Source of the DNA: Linnemannia elongata
Lineage: Eukaryota; Mortierellomycota; Mortierellomycetes; Mortierellales; Mortierellaceae
Assembly (NCBI GenBank): GCA_036320915.1
Contig: JAXBDG010000002.1
Span: 806,001-870,000, forward strand
Length of the DNA: 64,000 nt
Direction: 5' to 3'
The translations under genes and the position numbers were made by a program. The notes under the pieces were generated by a model. The model made no database searches. It was not told where the DNA came from and worked only from the letters and a program-made list of their open reading frames with translations. Below, piece after piece: positions 46,884-59,663 of the stretch (position 1 is its first letter; each line of letters begins with the position of its first letter).

Positions 46884-47864
46884 GGTTGGTCGGATTGGGA
46901 TGAATGCAGGAATGAATGGAATGAGAGAGAAGACAACGGAAAGGAAAACAAAGGATGACAAAGGAAAAGAAAGAAAAGGAATTCGTGTGGTGCCACCTCT
47001 CGTTTATTTCGCCTATCTGTCAGTCTCTTTTATTCTGATCTGTGTGGACTAATAGACGGTAGAAGGTGTAAGTTAGGGTATGTTTGCTCGTACCTTGAGG
47101 ATACAAATGCAGGGCTGACATGGGTCAAGGCAACCTGACAGAAAGCATGCTCTGACTAGCGGTTGTTCGATGCGGTTTGTCTTGGCGATGACCCGGATTG
47201 TAACTGACTGCGGACTGAGTGATGGCAGGTGACTGATGGCTTTGCCTTTACCTTTGCTTGTCAGAATTGCCACTAATTCACGGCAGGTGCATTCCGGCGG
47301 AAGGGCACCGGCAAGAGTCGATGGCGAAGCAGGAGAGGAGGAGGGAGACAGAGAAAAAAAGAAAGGGACGACTGAAGGCTGAGAGAATATTGCTCACATC
47401 AAATCATCGGTCCGTCGTCAAAAAAGAGAGTCAAAAGAAGGTCGAGAAGACTCTGTAGCGTGAGACACGCACGAAAATAAAAAAAAAAACCAAAAAATCG
47501 ACCCGGTTTTGCCAGCCATCCCTCCCGCTCTTGTCTTTTGAGATTTGTTTTTCCTTTTCTTTTCTTTCTTCCTCTTCTTCTTCCCTACTTCTTTTTCTCT
47601 TTCTTCCTCTTTCCCGCTTCTTTTCTCTCTTTCTCTTCTCTACTTCTTCTTCACTTCACCTTTTCTTTTATCTACTCATTCTCTCCACGACACTGACACC
47701 CCCTCCTCCCACACCTCAGCCGTCAACTCATACCCCGTTTGACTCCAACGATTTCGACTTTGTGTTTTCTCCGTACACAACAGCAACTCTCCACTCTTTC
47801 AGCCAGTTCCTCCAAACACCCAGCTACAAACAACTAGCAACAACACAAAAGACCACCATCTGTG
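46884..47864. other. Divergent intergenic region, elongase pseudogene / copine
   Basis: No gene. The right half (47540-47860) is the CT-rich leader of the copine gene; frames there are translations of TTC/CTT sequence. Confidence 0.6.
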
Positions 47865-50509
47865 ATGTATCAGCAGCCAGTTATCCCTTTGGCGGTTCCC
47901 ACGGCACCCAAACTCGAGCTGAAGGTAAACCAAGAACAGACCATTCTCTTGGCTGTTGTGTTGGACCCAACGCCGTGTCTTGTATTTGTTTGCCTGCGAG
48001 ATTTTTGTTTGCCATGAGAGCGATTGTCGAGTGGATAAAAAACTAACATGCCGTTTTTTTTAACGTTTCATTGCCTCTTGGTGTTTCCTAATAGATCAAA
48101 TGCAAGTATGTACCTCCCCATCTGCAGCATACCTTTCTCTCGCATAAAAACAAAACACAAGAACCGAATGGTCGCGACTCATCCCTGGTTAAGCTGAGTC
48201 AAAAAAAAAAACAAAAAGGTGGAAACTGCATACTGACCCAATCACACTTCTCGTTTCAAAACGGTCAGGGGCCTCGCCGATTTGGATGTCCTCTCAAAGT
48301 CTGACCCTCAGTGCTTCGTCTTTTTGATGGACCCTAAGACAAGGACATGGTGCAAGGAGCCTATTGGCAAGACAGAGATGATCCTCAACAAGCTGGATTG
48401 TGAGTTCGTCAAGAGCATCGTTATCGACTACCGCTTCGAGTCAATTCAGCCCATTCGTTTCACTGTCGTTGATGTTGACAATAACAACCCAGCATGGACC
48501 GCCCAGGAGCTCATCGGTCATTTTGACACCGAAGTCGGCAAGATCGGTAAGGAATATGAATTATGAATTACTACCCCTTCGAATAACTGCTTTGGCGACC
48601 GTTGTTCCATCCCGTATTCTTACCCAACGTCCATTTCATCTTAACTGTAATAGTGGGAAGCAGAGGACGCACACTTGCAGGAAGACTCGAGCACCCTACG
48701 CGCCGAAGCTCCAACAGAGGAACGGTCATTATTACAGCAGAGGAACAGTCGCAATCCAAGAGACTCATCAAGTAAGAGACGGCGGCCGAAGGAAAACTTG
48801 TTTTGTGTGTGTATGCGTGTGTTATGATGCTCACCAAAGGCGACGGATACTCACCTCGCCCTAAACTTTATCTTTTTTTTCGACTCTTGTGTTTCTCTTA
48901 CTTTTTTCTTTTTTTTTGCGGTGTGTGCGTGAGCAGATTCAACATTGAGGCAACAAAGCTCACTAAGAAGGGATTCTTCAGCTCGGATCCAAACTCGTTC
49001 TTCATTATCCACCGTGCGGGCACGAACGGCGTCTTCTCCCCAATTTATCAGTCACCTGTCATCAAATCCAAGAGTAATCCTCTCTGGCCAGAGTTTTCCA
49101 TGAAGGAAATCCAGCTCTGCAATGGTGACCCAGATAGACAGCTCAAGATCGAGGTCAAGAAGTTCAAGGATAATGGACGTAGGTAGCCCGCTCTGTGCAA
49201 CTCGTTCCTTTAGTCGCTCATGCTTATTTTCACCGATACCTGGATTGAATACTTACCGTTTTCTTTAATTTGTCTTCTTCCACGCCTACTCTTGAACGAA
49301 AAGCAGAACATGTCACGATAGGAGTCACTCCAGTCTTCACCTTCCAGGAGTTGTTAAACACTCAGATGCCCCAGTACTTCCCCTTGTCGCCCATGCCTGC
49401 AGGAACCAATTTGATGATCCGAAAGATGGTTGTGACCGAACCCCCTTCATTCCTCGATTACTTGGCTGGTGGCATTCCTCTGAACCTTGTGGTGGCGATC
49501 GATTTCACGCAGAGCAACGGTGACCCCCGCCACCCCCAGTCCCTCCATTACAGGAACCCTTCAGGCGAGAACGACTACACAAGAGCCATTCGCAGTGTTG
49601 GAAACATCCTCCAGTGCTATGACACCGACAAAAGGTTTCCCGTCTATGGCTTTGGAGGAAAAGTCAACGGTCAAGTGAGCCACTGCTTTGCCCTCAACGG
49701 AAACCCTCAATATGTAAGTGATAGCATGTCCTCATTGATTATTTTCTATCTGCTTCCACATCTGCCAAGCCTTCGATATCTAACCTAAATAATGATTTTT
49801 ATATTCAATAATGTTCTAGCCTGAAGTCGATGGTGTGGACGGTATCCTTGCTGCGTACTGGCACGCTCTTCAGTTTTCCGAACTTTGGGGACCCACCAAC
49901 TTCTCACCCGTCATTAACCAGACTGCGGCCATCTGCAACCAGCATCGCTCGGGTGATATCGAGGAATACTATGTTCTTTTGATCTTGACTGACGGTGTCA
50001 TCACAGACATGGACAACACCGTCAACGCCATCATCTCAGCTTCGCGCTTGCCCCTCTCGATCATTATCGTCGGAGTCGGCTCAGCCAACTTTGACAACAT
50101 GAATGTTCTCGATGCCGACGATGAGCCTCTTCGGGCAAACGGAAAGACGATGGCCCGCGATATTGTCCAGTTTGTCCCCTTCCGCGACTTCCAGAACAGC
50201 GCCTTTGGAGGTGAGGCTCTGGCCGAGGCGGTCTTGGCCGAGGTTCCCGACCAGTTTGTCAGCTACATGACGCAGCACAATGTCCGCGCCAGGACGATGC
50301 CTCGCGCAGACACAATGCAGGCCATGAACAATGGCCGCGTCTCGTATGCCCCATCCATCCCACCAGGGTCTCCTATTGCAGCACACATCCAGAATGGTTA
50401 CTCATTCCACTCGCCACCTCATTCGCCCTCCTTGCATGGCAGCCCCTCTATAAGCCGGGGACCTCAAGGCATCACGAACCGCATGTCTTACCAACAGGGC
50501 AAGAACTAA
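47865..50509 (+). CDS. Copine (C2A-C2B-vWA calcium-dependent phospholipid-binding protein)
   Basis: Ca2+-dependent membrane-binding protein with two C2 domains and a copine-type von Willebrand A domain; acts in membrane trafficking and signalling. Seven exons: 47865-47924, 48095-48105 (11 nt), 48269-48546, 48654-48771, 48937-49178, 49307-49713 and 49820-50509; 601 residues, all phases consistent. C2A: KGLADLDVLSKSDPQCFVF with Ca-binding Asp residues, and DVDNNNPAW. C2B: SSDPNSFFIIHRAG, NPLWPEFSMKEIQLCNGD. Copine A domain: PLNLVVAIDFTQSNGDP (copine MIDAS form DFTxSN), SLHYRNPSGENDYTRAI, CYDTDKRFPVYGFGG, YYVLLILTDGVITDM, LPLSIIIVGVGSANFDNM, VQFVPFRDF. The C-terminal 90 residues are Pro/Ser/His-rich. 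An AATAAA follows at 50552. Same strand as the USP gene, 1.7 kb upstream of it. Confidence 0.95.
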
Positions 50510-52250
50510 TTCTAAATAACCATGATATCCCACCTACTCATTACTTTACTTAATAAAACTACGTTGACCGCAGTACGCCACCAATATATGCAGTAGACCC
50601 GGGATGTGGTGGCGTCATGAGAGTGGCAATAACCAGCACCGCCATGAATTGGGCTTGCGCAAGCTGTGGTAATGGAGGAGTCGACTGGGAGGGAAGACTG
50701 CTCCTCAAGACCGTTTTAAGACGAGCGAACAAAACTAAACCAACTGCTGTGGAAAAAAAAGAGGGGCAAAATGAACGCGGTGGCGTTGCAAAACGATGCT
50801 CCAAAAGCTTGTTGACAGACCATAGCAAGAAGACACCCCTGGCTGTCAAAACCGATAGATACAGTAGCGAAGCTACCTTTGAGAAAGGATGGTAGTCGCA
50901 GTAAAATGACCATGCATGGTTCTGTTACTAGCGGACAAGCAAGGGTGCGTGGGTGGCAATGTCGAGCAAGAAAGGGAAAGAGAGAGGGAGGGCGAGAGAG
51001 AGAGAGACCTTGGTTGGCAAGGGCAATCTTCACCCGTCACCTTTCTTGACGATGCTTCGATGCCTTTTGACTGTCCACCGTCCCTTCAGTACCTCGAGTC
51101 GACTCACCCCCCCTTTTCCCTTTTATTTCGCCTTCCTTTGTCTCTTCCTTCCACCTCTCTTGCATTTCCATCTCACCCTACACTCCTCCCCACCACTTCC
51201 CTCTTCTCTTTCCCCTTCCCCCTTCTTGAGACTCTCTCTTATTCATTCACTCTCCTATACTCATTCCTCCCTTCTCCTTCTTCTTTTCTCTCTCTCTTGT
51301 CGTCCTCGATCGTCGCTGCATAAAAAAACACAAAAAAAGAGTGACAACGTGCTCGACTCCGCTCAGGATACACATAACAATAACAGCACTCAAGTTTACA
51401 AGAAGGTTTGACCCCACGCTCATGTTCCTCGCGAAACAAACCGCCATGGCAATCACCCCCTCTTGTCCCGGGAAAACAAAAGGAAACAAACAACAACAGC
51501 AGCAATGTACACGCAAGAAACTACAACTGTCGCTCAACGCTCAAGAGGAGAGGGTGGTGTTCCATCCTGAATAACAACACCCTTTCTTCATTTACCCTTC
51601 TGCCGCAGGCGACCCAATGCCGCGAATGTTCAAGGAAGGAAAAAAGGAGACTTTTTTTTGGTTCTTTCTGTTCCAGTGTGGTTGCACGTTGACTCTACTC
51701 CCCCCTTTTGAGACACGATGCTCTCTTCTTCAACCGCCAACTACGGCACCAACGCGAACAGCAACAGCAACAACAACAATAATAAGAACAAAGGGCTTGC
51801 ATACGGACCATTGCATATGTGAGCCAACAGGGACTGTGGGTCAAGAACAGACACCCTGATTTCGAAAGAAAAAAAAAGGCCCGGTGGGAAAGGCATAAAC
51901 CTGCCTTGGGTCGTTTTATTTTTTCTTACATGGACAATCGCTCCTTGGAGTCGACAGACTGCGAGAGTCGTGTGTGTTTTTATTCTTCGCCTTCAAGTGT
52001 GGTTTGACTGACTTCCCAAGCGTTTTGCCTATGATAATATCTGACCACTGACCGCGCCTCTCTCCCTTTCTCCCACCTGTTGCTTTCTTGACTTCCCCTG
52101 CCCTATTTCTTTTCCCGACTACGCCATAGCGCACAAGCATTTCAGAGCCACTGCCAATCGACCATCTAGAACGTGTCAAAAAGGATATAAAAGAGCGTGG
52201 AGATAAGGACATTTTCGACTTGCATACAACGAACGACACAACCAACCATC
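50510..52250 (+). promoter_or_regulatory. Intergenic region and promoter of the USP gene
   Basis: No gene supported. Contains the AATAAA of the copine mRNA (50552-50557), pyrimidine-rich stretches (51090-51300, 51990-52120) and a TATAAAA at 52186-52192, only 59 bp upstream of the chosen USP start codon. Confidence 0.6.
52186..52192 (+). promoter_or_regulatory. TATA box of the USP gene
   Basis: TATAAAA preceded by a pyrimidine-rich stretch and followed within 60 bp by ATG 52251, implying a very short leader. Confidence 0.5.
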
Positions 52251-55200
52251 ATGACAGCTTCAGAGAAAGCCAGTGTAGGTTTACCTGAGCCCCAGTCCCA
52301 ACAGCACCAACACGCCGAACACCAGACGGAGCCCTCGCAAATGATCATAGACATGGACCAGCCTCCAGGATCCATCGACCTCACAAGCCAGACGCTAGAA
52401 CAGTCTCAAGATCCTCCGCCCTATCAGCCTGTCGACTTTGCTGCGGATGGAATGCCTGCCAACGTCGTCGACGCCGAACTCGTTGACGATCAATGGAACA
52501 TCGCCAAGGAGGAAGGGTCTATCGAGGAATACTATGTCGACGACAGCTCGTCTGAGGATGCTCAAATGAAACGGAAGCCATGGGGGAACTCTGGAATCAT
52601 CAGTGACCCCGTTGGCCAGAGCTCGGATGAGTACGATGACGATCTGGATGAAATCGCGGATGACGATGAGGACGAGGCAGACGAGGAGGACGAACTGGAG
52701 GATGACCTCGAGGACGAGGATCTCGATGATGTCGCGTTTTCGGATGGAGATCCCGATGATATGGATGACCCTGCTGCTCTTGTCTACAACCAACCTATGC
52801 TTCATGGTCCCTACCTTCAGCCACCCAGGCAGGACGTCCAGGCGAGGAAGCGTCACGCTCGAAACGGCGGTTTGAGAAAACGACCTCAGAAGTTCAAAGC
52901 CGTTGCAAGCACAGGACGGCGTTTCAACCAAGGACCACCGTCTGGTTCGGGCTCTGAGCTTGATCCTAGCACACATACCGGTACCCAGTCGCCTGGACAA
53001 GTCTTCATGCAAACTTGCCGCGATGTTACCCGTTTCTTGGAGCATGGTAAGCTTGATTTTAAGCGAGGTCAGCGTTCATCTAGGAGACGCATGGACGGTT
53101 AGATCAGGAAACAAACGGGTATCTAACTCTCTCCGGCCATCTTAACGCTTTACAGGTTCATTACAACAAGCTCTCGAGATGGCAAGCGAGCTTCTCGAGT
53201 ATGCTGTGCAGTCGAGAAAGTGTGGTGAGGTACTCCCCGAGGGCATGTGTTCAGCAGAGCAGCTGGTGATTCTCGAAAAGTCCTTTTTCGGAACTTGGGC
53301 AAAACTCATGGTTGAGAAGCGGTAAGGACTACAACAACAATCCACAATATACAACGCGTTATCTAGTGGAGCTATACTACCCCAAGAAGCTGAGTAGTTT
53401 TACTTACACAATTCGAACTCTTTTCGTCTTGCCTTGTAGACCCAATGCTCACACGAAGACCATTGTGAGCTGTCTTGAGGAGTTTGTAGAGCTTGGATGC
53501 TTGATTTTGCAGCAGGACAAAGCGTTGCCTGAGTTGTTCGGAGAGGTCATGGGCGTCATGTTCGAACAAGGCGATCTCGAGATTTACAGGAGGAACCCAA
53601 AGCGACCTTCGAGAATCCAGCATGGGGTAAATAGCTGGGCGATGGACGCATGTATAGTGTGAAAGAAGGGTCGAGAGGAGGCTATTAATATTGCTCATTC
53701 GTGTGTCGTTTCACGTGGTTAGATGTCGCGGTACCAGGAGTATCCTTCAGAATACACAACGGAGGTAATTTTCATCGACACATGGTCAACGTTGTTGGAG
53801 ATAGTTCGCGTGCCAAGTAATTTGGATTCTAATTTTGTTTGCTTTGAATATCGCAATCGCTGTACTAGGATGAAGATGTGCCACATCTGCAACAGCAATT
53901 TATTGCGCTTTTTTCGAACCTTGGTGGTCTAGAAATCTGCTTGAGTGCTATTGAATGTGGCGTCGAGAGCGCCGAATATCCTGATATCAAGCTGAAGAGC
54001 CTGCACATGCTGCTGAGTCTCATGTCACGGGTAGGGTTGTAGGAGATCCCTCATGCTCTAATGTGCGATTGTAGCACCTTTCGATGTGGATTTTTAACCT
54101 TTCTTTTCTCTCATTTGCCTCTTGTATAGCTCCATGTACAAGGAGATTCAGAACCACACCAAGCGATTGGAGTAGCCGAGACAGCAAAGCGCCTCACAAC
54201 TGCTGTCCTCGGATACTTCCCCGACCACACCGATAGTTTTAAATCCGTCAGCAAGGCGACTGTGAACGATATCATTCACGACGTTGGCTACTTCTTGCTG
54301 GAGAATTATCGACTTGTCTCTGACTTCATTCAAGAGCCCGACACAGTCTTTGAGGAGTTTGACATTCACGATTCCGCGTCCCGATCCAGCCTAGGCGAAG
54401 TCAAGTTTGCCGACTTCAGGATCGAGATGGCGGTTCGTCTGATGAAGGCCAGTCGCTTGGACTTGCGACTCGCTGGGCTCGTCGAGTTGAAGGAGGTGCT
54501 TGTCAGGATTCAACGCCTTCAACAAACTCGGTCCCGTATGCGTCGTAGGTCGGAGGCTGACATGGACCTACAGCTTGACCAGGATCGCAAGCCTATTGAA
54601 TATCTGTGCACAAAACTGCAGGGCTTACACATTGTCGGATACATTTTTGGACCCAACATTCATCTGGAAATTGTTCAGCGGAGCACAGACTTGCTCGCAT
54701 TTTTAGTTCAAGCAAAGGTGTTGACAATGGATGACATCGACTTGATCTGGGCGGCAGTTGGGGTGAGTTTTTTGAGCGCCATTAATTTGCTCCGCATAGT
54801 ATGATACTGTTGAACTTTATACCATTGTGACAAAAACTAACATTGTAACCCTCTCATTTTAATATAGGGCAATCAACATCGATCAATCGTGTACGGAGTA
54901 TACCAGGTGTTGGGCGATCTATCCAACAAGCTCCCCCAGGAGGTTTTGCGGAATCTATTCGTCAAGTTACAGGCAGTTCCTTTGTCGAACTGGGACTTGC
55001 AATTGGTCGAATTGGCCAGGTCACTTTTCCAACCCATGGTTCAGCGGTCAAGCAACTCGGTAAGTTTGTATCGCGGCAGCATTCTCCATCTGCAAAACGT
55101 TGCTCCTACTTGCATAATAACACGGCCAATTTTTTGTCGCTTGTAGGAGGACGGATCCTACTCTTTGATACCCTATGAGACCCTCTTGAACGTTTTGAGA

Positions 55201-58200
55201 GACTCGTCACTGTCCCTTAGTTCGCGAGACGACTTGATGTATGGATCTGCTACGCCGCCTGTCAGCCGCGATGTCCTTGCTGGGATTATGCAGCTTCTCT
55301 CAGAAGGGTTGGGTATTGGTCCTCCACCTCAAGATAGGATCACCCTGATTGAGTACTGCCTGAGAGATCTTAAAGCCGACCATCCAGGAGCAGTTTGGGG
55401 TCTTTTTGTGGTCCGACACATCTTGGGTAAGGGGCGCCGATAAACACATTTCTACAACCATGTCGTGGCTCTATCCGGAACTAATGTCTAATCGCGAGTT
55501 TGTATTACATACAACTATAGATCAGTATTTTCAGAACAACGACCAAGAACAGGCCTACCAATACTATCGAAAGGTGTGTGCGCCTTTGTCCGAGCTTTTC
55601 ATCTTGAACTTGAAGACGTACGCCGTTGCTGTTAAGGCCCAGCCTCCTACACCAAGTCCCACGGTATCCTGTAAGTGTTTACAGTTGAGCCTCATAATCG
55701 ATGAGCCGTGTTGTAAACGGTTAAAATCCACGTATCTAACCCAACCGACTCGCCACCTCCGAATGATATGTAGCCTTTGCAACGTTGTCAAACCAGTCTC
55801 AAGTTTATGAGTACTGGAGAACGATGCAGCTCAATGTCAGACTGGATTTCCTGAAGTTTGTGACAAGGCTCTATCCACCTTATTGGAATTCTACCACTCT
55901 CGCCGATACATTGTGGAGCAGCCTCATCGTAGATCCTATCGGTCCCCAGGAGCAAGATGAGACGTTCAGCTGTCTCGAGGCGATGAACGACCTGGACTTT
56001 GTCCTGCATATCTACGACAAGCTCTTGCCTACGTTGGACATTGCCAGCATGACTCCCAGGGCTTGGCACTGCGTTCGACAATACTTTATGGTCATCAACT
56101 GGCATCGACAAAATATTCTCGTGGTATGTACAATTGACAGTTTGATGTCATACTGCGACATTTTTGTTCCCATGTTGTGCAGATTCTAACTACTATTTGT
56201 CATTGTTTTACTTGTAGACGGATCCAACGATTGATGGCTCACAGAACATTATCGTCCTCGCACCTCTTTACGGAATGGATCTGATCTGGAACATTGCTCT
56301 CCATGCGCGACTCCCTGCAGTGGGAATGCATGCGACAGAGACATTGTCGAGTCTGATCAAGGTATTTTATTGCTTCACGGATAACTATCTATGATTTGGT
56401 ATTCTTATCGCTATGGTAAACCCTAACCGATGCTCTCGTGCCGTTTATTTTCCAATAGATTCATCCTGGCCAGGACGAGAACGCGTCTAATGCAGCTTTG
56501 GATGCCTTCCGTGAAGGTCTTGTCGAGTCCTGCGTGGGATATCTTGTCGAGTCGTCCGAGCATCTGAATAGCGAGAACGAGATAGATACTCCAGACATCC
56601 CTCTCCAGTTTGAACGCTGTATCGGAATTTTGAAAGCCTTCTTAGGCTCTTGCAAGACACGAGGCGCAGGAGGCGAGCGACAGGAGATCCATGGCACTCT
56701 AGATGAAGAAGCCATGCTAAACGTCAAGATCAGCTCAACCGTAAGAAACACATCGTGAAAAGCTTTATTTCATAGTTGATTCGTACTACTAACGACATTA
56801 TTTTCTTATTGTTGATAGATGCCAATTTTCCACCTCTCGATTCATCCGTCAAGCAGCTTGGGAGCGTTGCGAAAGGCAGTTGCAATCAGATTTGGTTGCA
56901 GGGAGCCCGAAGAGATGCGCCTGTTTTTACTGGGCAAGGACCTTCCACTAAACCTGGACAACAAGACTCTGGAGGAGTTACACGTCGAGAATGAGGCTGC
57001 GTTCCTGGCAACAAGACGCCCACAGTCTAATGTTCCTGTGCGCCTTTCTAACGAGGCCATGGTATGTTCGCACAGGCAGGCTGTATTTGCATACATGCCC
57101 ATGTGTTGTATTAGGTGTATCGGTACTAACTTTCGTTTTCATGCTCGACTGAAATAGAAACGCGCTCCTACGGACTTGCTCTTGAAACCGGAGTTTTTTG
57201 AGCGGATTCGAACCATTTTCTTGTTGGACGAAAAGTACGCTTCCCAGGCATGGGAGGTTGTAACACGTCTTCCAACAAGTCCCGGGCTACTTCGTCAGCT
57301 GGAGCAACTGGAAGACGATGTCGATTGGACAAACTTACTAGATGCGCGCTCACCCTTTTTGCTGCTCTATTCCTTGCAGATTATCGATTCACTTATCAAG
57401 CGCGACCAAAGCAAAGAAGTATATAACCCGAAGGGCATTGCTGAACACATATGCTTTTATACCATTGAGCATCGTGATTTATACTTACACGTATTTTATT
57501 CGTATCCTAGGATGAAATGGATCAAGAATGGATCAAGAGGTTTTTGGAGCTCGGCGGACAGCAAAAGATCACTGCACTGCTGGTGTCGGATTCAGGACTC
57601 GGCGCGACGAACTCTACTCGGACAGCACGGAAAGCATTGGGTCTGATGCTCAAGATTTTGGTCCGCCTTACCAGCTCATCCAACATTGAGAACAATTTGA
57701 CAGCGGAATCAGGCGGACTCACTGTGTCAGTGTTCCTGAACAAGCTTGTCTCCGAGATCCTCACTTCTGCTTCGCGAGGAGGGGGATACAGCAACTGTAT
57801 ATATTTTGCACTGTATACTTCAAATGTTAATGATTTAGCTGTCTCGAGTTGACGACGTGGGGTTGTGAGCTGACCACCGTTTCGTTTCTTTATCGTGTTC
57901 TTTTTGTAGATGACCAAAGCATCGTTCTCAATGCCACCAGCTTGATCTCGTACTTGTGCGCAGGTACGCTCGGTTGGGAGTACTTTCACAAGGGATCAGA
58001 CATCCGCTCACTGATCTTTATTTCTATGGTGAAGAGCGAGTCGATGCAGATCCGCGAGACTGTCCTACGCATGGGCACCAAGTTTTGCGAGCAGAGGTAT
58101 GCATAATGTTACTCGGACGCCAGCTCATTCATTTTTGTGATGTCATTCCAGGCAATTGAAAACCCGTTGAAGGGCTGCGACTGAACTGTCAACTTCCTGC

Positions 58201-59625
58201 CTTTCTGATTATAGCCATGGCGCACAATCGGAGGTGTCGCCTGCAATGTTCTTCCTTAATATTCTGCAGTCGTTTCTCCCTATCTCCAAGGAATATGCAA
58301 GCAATTGCTCCGAACTGCTGAAGTTCTTCGAGATTGTTGTCAGGTAACGCATTCTCCAAACTATATAGAGTGATATTCTTTTTCAGCATACGCTGCGAAT
58401 CTCTAACACGCGATTGAACTATATCATGCTGTAGGGAAGCAATCTATTACTGCACCTCAGAATACTACACATCACTGTACACAAGACTCATGGAGACCAT
58501 CATCGACCATCAGTCGTCTGAGGTAAGACTAACATAACTTTGTTTGAGCCTTGTTTATGTCTCTTACACATGTGTCGTGTCTGATAGCAAAACTTGTTGC
58601 TAATGCTCCCAATATTCAAAAATATTAGGATCCCTCTTATCAGAGAGAAGACACAGTGCTCGTCGGTATGCTGAAGGTGGCCACGGCCATGATTGGAACT
58701 GACCCGCGACTTAAGATTCTGGACCAGGGGTTCCAGATCATTGACTACGTCTTTGATGAGTGTCTCTTTCCTCAGCCATACGGGACGGATGAAACAGGCG
58801 CGTCAGTAACCCCTAGTGCCGCAAAATGCCAGAGCGAGGGATCGAGATCGGCAGCCTTCGGATATCTCGAGGAGTCTTCCAGGGACAACCCGGAGACGCT
58901 GCGATATGTCATCACAAAGATCCGCAAGCATTTCGATCGGGGTAAAGGCCTACATAATCGCGCTGGAGTTATTTTTCGTATTTGCGTCATGTTTCATTCG
59001 TTAATCATGCCGACCTCATTTTTTTTTTTCGCTTTGATATTATCATTAGACTCTGCGATTGGAGATCAATGGGGCTATGATCCTCAAACGGTGAAGAGAG
59101 CCAGTTGCGGCTTCGTCGGATTGCAGAACCTCGGCGCAACTTGCTATGTGAACTCGATTGTCCAGCAGTTCTATATGAACAAGGGGTTCCGTCAAGGGAT
59201 CCTCCAAGCTCCTTCCGGCGCGGAAGACCCTTCCAACCACGATACTCTTCTCTATCAACTGCAGGTCCTTTTCAGCAACCTTCAGGAGAGCAAAAAGCGG
59301 GCGTACAACGCACAAGGCTTCTGTTACTCGTACAAGGACTGGGATGGCAACCCGATGAATGTTGCGGTTCAGATGGACGTTGATGAGTTTTTCAGCATTC
59401 TCTTTGACCGCCTGGAGAACAGTGTGAAGGGTACGCCACAGGAAGAGTTGTTCAAGAAGCAGTATGGCCTCAAGTTGGTCCAACAGATCAAGTCAAAAGA
59501 CTGCGAGCACATCTCCGAGCGCGAGGACAGCTCGTTTTCTATTCAGTGTGAAGTCAAGAATAAGAAGACTCTCGAAGAGAGCTTGCAGCTCTATGTTCAG
59601 GGCGAAATCTTGGACGGAGGTAATG

Positions 59626-59663
<38 letters not shown>

